A model generated the notes under the pieces. The model had not been told where the DNA came from, made no database searches, and saw only the letters and a list, made by a program, of their open reading frames with translations. The position numbers and the translations under genes are program-made. 64,000 nt of DNA from Linnemannia schmuckeri (lineage: Eukaryota > Mortierellomycota > Mortierellomycetes > Mortierellales > Mortierellaceae), in contig JANATG010000002.1 of NCBI GenBank assembly GCA_029449235.1, forward strand, positions 1,426,001-1,490,000. The letters are read 5' to 3'. Positions 55,978 through 64,000 of the stretch are shown here, one piece after another. Numbering within the stretch: the stretch's first letter is position 1; every line of letters begins with the position of its first letter.

Positions 55978-58577
55978 CAACCACAAGCAGGCCTATCTCC
56001 TTGCAACACTATCAGGTGAAGCGTCTTCTACTCACTCCTTCCCCTCCTCTCGATTGTTGATTGAGCTAAATATTACCCCCACTTGTTATCTTCGGTAATC
56101 ATACTATAATACTAACTTGCTTTTCGGTTTCTCAACAATCACTTTTTTTTCCCTCTCGATGGTCATAACAGTCCCTAGCAAGGCCAGGGAGCAGGGTTTC
56201 TGCTGCTGCTGCTACTGCTCCTGAATTAAGACACCAAAGTCAATGGCCTATCGACCGGATATGGCCACCTGCATTAGATCTCACATTATCTCAGATCACT
56301 ACCGCCACCACCCGCAACAAGAAGCCGAGCATGATGGATATCGATATCGATGTGGAGAATGGGTGGAAAACAGAAGACGTTGGTAACAGTGAAGTCGGAG
56401 GAAGAGAACAATCACCGCAGTATCACAACAATAACAACAGACGGGCTCATTACCATCTCCCGGGAGTGTACCCACTGAACCCTGAGCGGACCAAGGCCCT
56501 GTTTGACATGGATATCGACGCGGACACCGATACAGAGACCGACATAACGACGATTGTTGGCAAAAGGAATAAAAGTAAGCGGCCCTGGCCTTGGACTTCT
56601 GCTTCGGCGTCATCGGCGGCTTCGAGAGAGCGGTGTCATGAAGACAATGGCCATTTTACGGTGCAGTACCTCGGGCACTCCAAGTCGTGGACCTGCCTGT
56701 CTGATATCAATCGTTTGGCTATGGCCCGAGTCAGTTCGAGCGAAGACGAATCTGAGGAAAAGGATCAGGACACCGACCGTCGTCGTCGTCATCAAGAAAG
56801 TGGCAGAAAGGATGAGGAGGGTCGCGGCGAGACCACCAACAATCCTAACAACAACAATAGCAACAACAATCTGAGCGATAAGTCTCCAGAACAACAAGAG
56901 GAACGGACCAAGCTGGACGAGAGCGATCGAAAGGTGTTAGCGGCCCAGTCGATTCTCCAGTGGCAGAACAACACCAATCAGAGCATCGGTACCAATAACA
57001 ACCCAAACTATACCCAGTCGTCGATATCCTCATACTCGACCTCAGCCTCGACCGCTGTCTTCCCTCACAAAACTATGACCACTACCATCGCCGCCATTGA
57101 CGACATTTCCTCTGGCAGACCGACCTACACCGCAACCACCGCCACTTTTAACTCCGGCTCCGCTGTTGACGACATTTCTACCAATAGATCAACAACCACA
57201 ACTACCACTACGACAACAACGACAACAGGCTCTACCCGCCCTTTTCCCCCTTTTGCGACTCGTCCTATTACTACTACTACCACCACCACCACCACTACAG
57301 ACGATATCTCATGTTACCGACCATCTCGACCGATCCCTGCCCCTATCCGCGTTACAACGGCCATTGCCTCGACCGAGGACATTTCATGCAGTCCTGCTCG
57401 CCCCGTAGCAAGGACCGATGATATCTCAAGTAGACCTATTCGCCCCACTCCTACAACGGACGATATCTCAACCTACAGACCTCCTCGCCCTCCAGCCAGG
57501 ACTGATGATATTTCCAGCCGACCTACTCTTCCAACACCAACAACGGACGATATCTCGAGCAGACCCACTCGCCCCACAGCAAGGACTGATGATATCTCAA
57601 GCAGACCAGTTAGGCCATCACCAACTACAGACGACATTTCCAGCAGACCTTCTCGTCCATCTCCTAAAACGAACGATATCTCCAGTGGATCTACCCGCTC
57701 ATTTCCTCCTTTTGCCACCACTACTACAACCTCCGAGGCATGCAAGGCTCCCAAAACGGAGGATATCTCAAGTAGACCTTCTCGCTCATTTCCCCCATTC
57801 GCCACCACCACTAGGACTACTACTACCACTACTACTACTACTACTGCCTCAACGGCAACAGACGACATTTCATGCTACAGACCAACAGCACGTCCTCCCC
57901 CCATGCGACCCCAATTCCTCGCCTTCACGCCCATCGTCGATGACACTGCTATGGACACCATGACGACAAGCACCTTCTCGGTCTCCTACGAATCGTCAAC
58001 CACACCTCCACCCCCGAGCACCAATTCCCCACACCTCTCGACCACTTCCCCAGCCTCTTCAGCAGGCAGATTCTCGCCCTACTATTACTCTCAACTCTCG
58101 CCTTACTCACGCGCAGCCGGAGCTGCCTCACCTCTCCCTGCTCGAAGGTATTCTGCGGACATCTCGATCCAGATGTGTATCCTCCAAGGATTCCTGGACC
58201 GCCACTCGAATGGTCATATCATGTACCCAAAGCCCAAACCATCCAAGTGCTGCAGCCTCGGCGGAAGTTGCAGCAGCGGCAGTGAGGACGATGAAGAAGA
58301 GGAAGACTGGAGCAGCTCAAGTGGTTCATCGTCTTTGCCGACTAGTTTCTCGGACACTGAAAGCGACCAGGATGATCAGGAGGAGGAGAATATTGACGAG
58401 GAGGATGAAGAGTTCCAGAACCGAATGCTGTTGTTGTCACAGAGTCCCAACTTGAGCTGTGTGGATTTCAGGGACTTCTTCATGACGGAGCGGCAGGCCA
58501 CTGCGAACACACGGCAAGCGGATAGCCCGGTTTTCTTCCAGGGCTTCCCGCTACTGAATATGACCCGTATTGAGTAA
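55978..58577 (+). CDS. Orphan protein with repeated DDIS motifs
   Basis: Exons 55978..56025 and 56172..58577, 817 residues. The main exon is certain. The first (MHHTTTSRPISLQHYQ) is inferred: it joins through CAG/GTGAAG..AACAG to SLARPGSRVSA, which stays in frame for 53 codons up to the internal ATG at 56331, the alternative start. I recognise no family. The middle (about 310-570) is a low-complexity array of [DEN]DIS motifs, thirteen in all, in units like TDDISSRPTRPTPT of 13-15 residues, mixed with T runs and three FPPFAT motifs. A more ordered C-terminal part has ADISIQMCILQGFLDRHS, GHIMYPKPKPSKCC, acidic runs and SCVDFRDFFMTER. No signal peptide or membrane segment. The repeats may be phosphorylation or docking sites; this is inference. 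Confidence 0.72.
57097..57876 (+). repeat. Coding tandem array of DDIS units
   Basis: Thirteen GA[CT]-AT[CT]-TC-type codon units encoding [DEN]DIS, most regularly spaced between 57412 and 57690 at about 42-45 nt (T-x-DDISSRPxRPxPxT). Interspersed are ACN/ACT codon runs (Thr). Synonymous codons vary between units, so the amino-acid motif is better conserved than the DNA. Confidence 0.8.
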
Positions 58578-59308
58578 AAGCGAAGACAAATAACATATCT
58601 ACATCTTTATTATATGTTTTGTTTTTATTGGTTAAAGCTCGTTCATCAACGTGGAGAGGTCGTTCAGAAAGATGGTGCCGCAAAGAGAGACGAGATTGTT
58701 GGCAAATTTATGATACAATTTTCAAGGATGACTTTTTTCGGTGATCCTGGATGCCCTCCTGATACCTTTTTTTTTTTTTTTTTTCTTTCCTTCAAAATGC
58801 GAAGTAAACAAGCGAGCAGTTTGGCCTTTTGTTTGTTGTACTTGATCATCTTGTGGGATACGGCATCCGGCTTGTCGCACGATCCGTTCTCCTGAACAAA
58901 AGGGTATTAACTACAATGCAACGTAGAGTTGATCCGTTCATTGTCCAGTAACAGACAGCTGTCGAGGCCATGGCGGCCAGATGTAAATTAAGTCCTTCTC
59001 ACTCGCCAGATTGGCCTCCCCTGACGAATATCCTGCGCGACAGCTGATGCAACTGCGAGCCTCTACAATCGTACTGCTTTTGATGAAAAAAAAAAATCAG
59101 GAACAACGGCAAGATCATGAAGCATTTCTTTCACCAAAAGATGCGTTAAATAAACAACCAGTGAACTTTTGGGATTTTTGTCTATTTCGTTTCTTTTATT
59201 TTGGTTGCTAGAAAGCGTGTAAGATGCATTTGTGTAAAGGGAGAATGGAAAGGGGTAACGTATGAAATGTTGTTTTTTGTAGCGTTGTTCCAAAAGGAGA
59301 GGAGGAAT
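58578..59308. other. Convergent intergenic, 731 nt
   Basis: 3' regions of the DDIS gene (plus) and the ABC transporter (minus). T(18)-like run near 58768. No gene seen. Confidence 0.6.
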
Positions 59309-62300
59309 CTACCGACGGTTCCACTTGAGGTAGCGGATACCGACAATGACCATGACGATGTTGAACGCGAGATAGATGAACATGATACCGACGTTTCTCC
59401 AGCGGTTAGCATAGTCCATGCTCAATCCATGGTAAAAGTCCTGGCCCTTCTCGTAAGTGCAGTACTGGCATCCAGAGGTCGCGTCGGGGTTAGAGATGTA
59501 ACCGGTGGCGGTCTCCATGAACTTGGCAGCATACTCTCCACAGGTCTGGCCAGCAGGGGTGTTGAAGATGGAGTATTCGTCAGACTTGCAGGATACAGGG
59601 ACTTCGTAAAGCTGAGCAGCGACAAGACCCTCAATCACATAGTGGTAAGGATCGAGCCAGTACATCCAGGACGACCAGAACTTGGGCATAGCAGCCTTGG
59701 GCATCATGACACCGCAGAACAAGTTGAGGGCCGAGAAAATGAAAGGGTTCAACAATGCGGCAACCTGAGTCGAGGGAGTAAAGGCAGCAATTGCCTGACC
59801 GAGAGTGATGGCAAACAGACAGAAGACGACCAACATAACCCAGGTGTAGAGTGTCAAGATCGAGTCCGTGCCGAAACCGACTGTCCAGTAGAAGACCAGG
59901 AAGAAAACTGTGCCCGACAAAATAACATAGGGAATTTCAATCAACAAAATCGTCGCGGCAAATGGTTTCCAGCCGTAGTACTTGCCGGCAAGCTCCCGGT
60001 AGAACCATTGACGCTCGAGATGGAACCGCGGCTGAGCCATGTTCACGAGCAAGGCAGCCATGACTATTTGTTGATAAAGAAAGGAAGAGAAAGAAAAAGG
60101 GAAAAGTGTGAGTGAAAAGAGATGTAGAAAACCGTAGATTTGACCATAGCAATTTCATTTGTATGCGCGACTTACCCATAATTTGGAAGATGACAAAAAC
60201 ACGTGACTGCAAATCGATCTTAGAGGCACCGAGGCGGAAGAAGGAGAAGCCGTTCAACAAGGCAAAGATGATCATCATAAAGATACGGCCAAAGTTGTAC
60301 TCGGGCAGACGCCAGTAGGTACGAGACATGCGACGGAAGACATACTTGAACTGCATCTTGCTGTTAGAGGCATACTCGAGGGTACCGTCGGCATGGTGGG
60401 CGGCATGGGCATTGGAGGTTCCAGCGTTGGGGTGTTTGCGGGTGGCCTTAATGGCAGCGAGGAGGGACGCTCTCTCGGGCGAGGCATCCCAGATCTCAGG
60501 CCAGTTGAGGTCCGAGTGACGGGCGTTGACAACATCGAGAATGTATTCAGCAGGGTTGGCATCAGCAGCGCACTTGGGGGCGCCGTTCTTCTCAAAGTAG
60601 TTGATTAAGCTGGCAGAGTCTGGGCCGAGGTCCCCAAAGAAGACAGTCTTTCCTCCCTTGGCAAGAAGCAACAGGTCATCGAAAAAGGCAAACAACTGGG
60701 ACGAAGGCTGGTGAATGGTGCAGAGAATGGCCTGACCTTGGTCAGTCAGTTTGCGCATGAAACGCATAATGTTGTATGAGGCCTGGGCATCTAAACCAGA
60801 GGTGGGCTCGTCCAGGAACAGCAACTTGGGCTTGGCGACCAGCTCAACTCCGATGGTGAGACGCTTGCGCTCCTCGACCGAGATTCCGAGACCCGATTCA
60901 GTAGTACCAATAATAGCGTCGGCAATGTTCTCCATCTCGAGAATGTGGATAATCTCCTCGACATAGGCATCCTTATCAGCTTCCGAGACATTGGCAGGCT
61001 GACGAAGATATGCAGAGAACTGGAGGGCCTCACGGACAGTGCACTGTGGGACGTGGACATCCAGCTGCTCGCAGTAGCCGGTAGTACGCTGGAAATCAAG
61101 ACGAAGGGGCTCACCATCAACCTCGACGGTACCGGTAACAGTTCCAATGTTCTTGCGCTGAGCAAGGACATCCAAGAGAGTGGTCTTTCCGGCTCCAGAG
61201 GACCCCATCAAGGCAGTCATGGTACCAGGCTTGACCAGACCGGCAATGTTGGTCAACAGCTGCTTCTGGCCCGAGGGGTCAAACTTGTAGGGGACAATGT
61301 AATCGAGGTTCTCCCAGGCAAAAATGGAGCCCTTGGCCATATCCTTCAACTCAATGTTGGACTCGCTCTTTTCGTTGTTGACGGCCTTGGCGTTGGTGTT
61401 GTTGACATTGTTGATGGTCGAAACGGAGGCGTTGGCAATGTTCTCTTCGTCCTCAGGCTTGTGGTCGACCAAGACAGTGCCCTTCTTGTAGACGTTGGTA
61501 CTGAATCCACCCTTGCCGAACTCGATCCGCTCCATGGCGTAGCAGGTGACACCGACAAAGAACAGCCAGAAAAGAATGACGGCCAAAATGTCCAAGCCCA
61601 TCTCTGAGGTCTTGTAGCGGTACGAGGCATAGAGGTAGTCATCACCGAGAACAAAGGTGCTTCCGGGGTTACCACCGGCGAGGGAGCAGACCTGGTACTG
61701 GGAATCGGTGTAGGTGGGGCCATAGGGGATCATGCCGTGACCAGAACAATCAAACTGGAGACCCTTCAACTCGTTCGAGATCAAGGCTTTGAATGCATAG
61801 GCAAGAGGGTTGATCCAGAAGATCCAAATGAACCAGGGATGCATTGACTGGTATGGAATCATGTAGCCAGAGTACAGGATCAAGGCCAACAAGATAAGAC
61901 CCGAGTTACGAGAGGCAGCATCGAAGGTAGCAGAAACAGCAGCCCACTACGAGAAAAAAAAGGAGGCTGAATGAGTGCATGTTGTTGACAACAAAAACCA
62001 AAGTGCAAGCAAAGGGTGAAAACCTACCATGCGGAAGAAGGCGGTCATGCACATAGCGCAGAGGAACAAGATAACACAGAAGAGGAGCCACTTGACAAAC
62101 GTCCGTTGTAGACCAGCCATAAAGTACAGGCAGACTGAGAAGAGCAAAATCTGGACAATGACCAAGGGGATATCAACGCAGATCTGAGAGATAGCAAACG
62201 CGGCAGGGCGGTACATCGCAAAACCTTTGTGTTTGTACAGGATGGGACGACCTTGCATGGCCATAGGCAGCTCAGCTTGGGAAATTAGGGCGTTGAAAAG

Positions 62301-64000
62301 CAGGGAGAAAAACAATACACCTCCACGAGTGAAGGCACCGTTGGTGTCCATGGGCAGCAGGAAGAAGACACTTCCGACAATGATGGCCTTGATGACGTTC
62401 GAGGCATAGCGAGAGAACACCGAGGTCATGTCACCCCTGGTGAGCTGGAACTGGCGGACGGTAAGAGCCTTGACTTGACCGACAAAGTTGATGGTATAGG
62501 GGTTTTCGACGGAGACGTGCTTCTGTTTCTGTTGCTTGGTGGCGTCCTTGAACTCGGCAGCGGGGTTCTTGTCCTGAACTTCTTCCTGATAAGCAATACG
62601 CTCGTGCTCAATGTTGGTGTAGAAGGACGAGGCCTTGAAGGCAACCTCAAACTCCTTGGGTGTGCGAGGGACACGACCCTCGAAACCGGGGCGGGCTCTG
62701 CGCTCATGAGGATCGGTGATGGCGGTCAAGTAATCGGCAGTAGTCTGACGAGCAGGACACTCGAATCCGAGATCGATAAAGTACTGACGAGCTTCGTTGG
62801 CAGGTCCAAAATAGATGCAGCGGCCCTCGTAGAGAAGGATGGTCTTGTCAAAGAGGTCGTAGATGTTCTCGGACTATCGATGCATTGATGGATAGATGGA
62901 TGGGAGTGGTCAGCATTGTGTCCATTAAGAAATATTAGCAAGAGAAGAAATAGACGAAAAATGGATAAATAGAAGAGAGTAGCAATGAACTCACGGCCTG
63001 GTAGATGGTGACCACGGTGGCCTTGTGGAGGAGGTTCTGTTGTTGGATCAAAAAAAAACAAAGCAGAAAGGTGTCAGTGATTAGCTCAGTCGAGTTGCCA
63101 CCAATATTTAACAAACGTCTAAATATGGCTTACGGTTTGAACGCGGAGGGACTTGACATAGTCAAGAGCCGAGGAGGCATCGAGACCACGAGTGGCACCG
63201 TCCCACATGTTGACAGATGAGCGGGTGGCCATCTGCTCAGCAATCGACAGACGCTTGCGCTCACCACCAGAGATACCACGGATGAAGGCGTTACCAACAA
63301 CAGTCTCAACTTGCTTAGTGAGACCGTACATCTTGGTGAGGACATCAAGGAACTCGCTGACAAATTCCTTGCGGTGGTTCTGCAGACGCTTAGTGGGCGT
63401 CTTGGTCTTAAGAGCCATCTCGAGTGTCTGACGGACAGTCAAGGTCGGGTAATGGAAATCATCTAATGGATTTGAATAACATAAAAGCACATAAGCATTA
63501 GTGGCAATGGCCGGGTAATCGATTATCATTCACTACACCACTCATGCATCCAAATGACAGCTACATGATGCACCCAACGGTAAAAAAATAAACAAACAAA
63601 TCTTTACCTTCTTGGTTGTACAAGACTTCACCGCGATGATGTTGGGCAATCTGCTCAGGCGTAAAAGGGCCGTAAGAGACGTTACCAGTCACCTCCTTGT
63701 AGTTCTTGCGGTCATTGGCAAGGACACGAAGAAGGGTCGAGCATCCAGCACCAGGGCGACCGAGGACCAGAACCATCTCACCATCACGACAGAAACCGTT
63801 CATGGGGTGGATAATGGTGCGAGTGATGGTCTTGGGACGTGAAGGGGCACGAGAGAAGCACTGCTTGGCCCAGAACCAAGGATTGACCAGGTTAGAGATG
63901 CCAATGAAAGGATCGGCAAAGGTACTGCCAAACTGGGCACCGATGCCCTCACCTTGAACCTCGAGGTTCTCCCAGACAACACCGAGGTTGCGGCGCTTGA
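59309..64000 (-). CDS. PDR-type full-size ABC transporter (5' end outside window)
   Basis: Minus-strand exons 64000(partial)..63608, 63462..63134, 63036..62995, 62873..62028, 61946..60176 and 60063..59309, about 1378 codons; roughly 100-150 N-terminal residues are missing. Layout is NBD-TMD-NBD-TMD, the reverse PDR order. NBD1 has the degenerate Walker A GRPGAGCSTLL (Cys for Lys), signature SGGERKRLSIAEQM and degenerate Walker B WDGATRGLDAS. NBD2 has a normal Walker A GSSGAGKTTLLD, Walker B LLFLDEPTSGLDAQ and the degenerate signature SVEERKRLTIGVEL. These asymmetric defects are standard in Pdr5/Cdr1. TMD1 follows QLTRGDMTSVFSRYASN; TMD2 carries QRKN and FDPYHYV-like GLVAAQL motifs and Cys-rich extracellular loops. 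Family role: ATP-driven drug or lipid efflux at the plasma membrane. One exon is only 42 nt. Confidence 0.93.

Noticed and set aside
59201..60115. Plus-strand 304-codon ORF over the ABC transporter
   Set aside because: Antisense shadow of the transporter's last exon, where codon bias keeps the other strand open.

Overview
The window looks like nuclear DNA from an early-diverging filamentous fungus, most likely Mortierellomycota (Mortierella sensu lato); this is inference. Genes are interrupted by short GT..AG introns, mostly 80-130 nt, with T-rich 3' ends. Coding DNA is C-rich at third positions and intergenic DNA is full of A/T and CT simple repeats. The gene set is typical of fungi: a Gal4-type Zn2Cys6 factor, an Atf1-type bZIP, NAD-GDH, a PDR transporter and fungal MBOATs. 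Animal/plant-like genes often missing from yeasts also occur (palmitoyl-protein thioesterase 1, TMEM234, an MT-A70 methylase). Exon structures below were built by hand from reading frames, splice sites and family alignment remembered from knowledge.

Layout. 1-5.0 kb (+): the C-terminal part of an LSH/HELLS-type remodeller, then a USP16/45-type histone deubiquitinase. 5.8-6.8 kb (+): a sigma-like GST whose intron carries a small inverted-repeat element. 7.1-10.9 kb (+): a long, mostly disordered protein with a C-terminal beta-propeller resembling PALB2. 11.0-23 kb (-): palmitoyl-protein thioesterase, NAD-dependent glutamate dehydrogenase with a 950-nt intron, a second copy of the inverted-repeat element, and a large polyQ Zn2Cys6 factor. 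23.9-26 kb (-): a PPIL1 cyclophilin with six small exons and a GC-AG intron, and TMEM234. Neither shows up as one long ORF.

26.7-33.5 kb (+): a 2122-residue protein of unknown function, probably an alpha-solenoid, with an acidic tail. 33.9-34.8 kb (-): a HAD sugar-/glycerol-phosphatase. 35.9-42.8 kb: three MBOAT/wax-synthase-like acyltransferases. Two are tandem duplicates that also share their leaders; the third is divergent and on the other strand. Between them lies an MT-A70 adenine methyltransferase that could be the fungal DNA-6mA (MTA1-type) enzyme.

42.8-45.4 kb: a gene-poor gap. 45.4-48.6 kb (+): PRP4 spliceosomal kinase. 49.0-51.1 kb (-): Atf1-like bZIP with a very long CT-rich upstream region shared with a divergent nucleolin-like gene (53.6-55.0 kb, +). 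56-58.6 kb (+): an orphan protein built on repeated DDIS motifs. 59.3-64 kb (-): a PDR-type ABC transporter running off the right edge.

Most genes are unrelated housekeeping neighbours, as usual for fungi. The most interesting points are the MT-A70 gene, the MBOAT duplication with conserved leaders, the two-copy MITE-like family, the PALB2-like protein, and the two large orphans (solenoid and DDIS-repeat).
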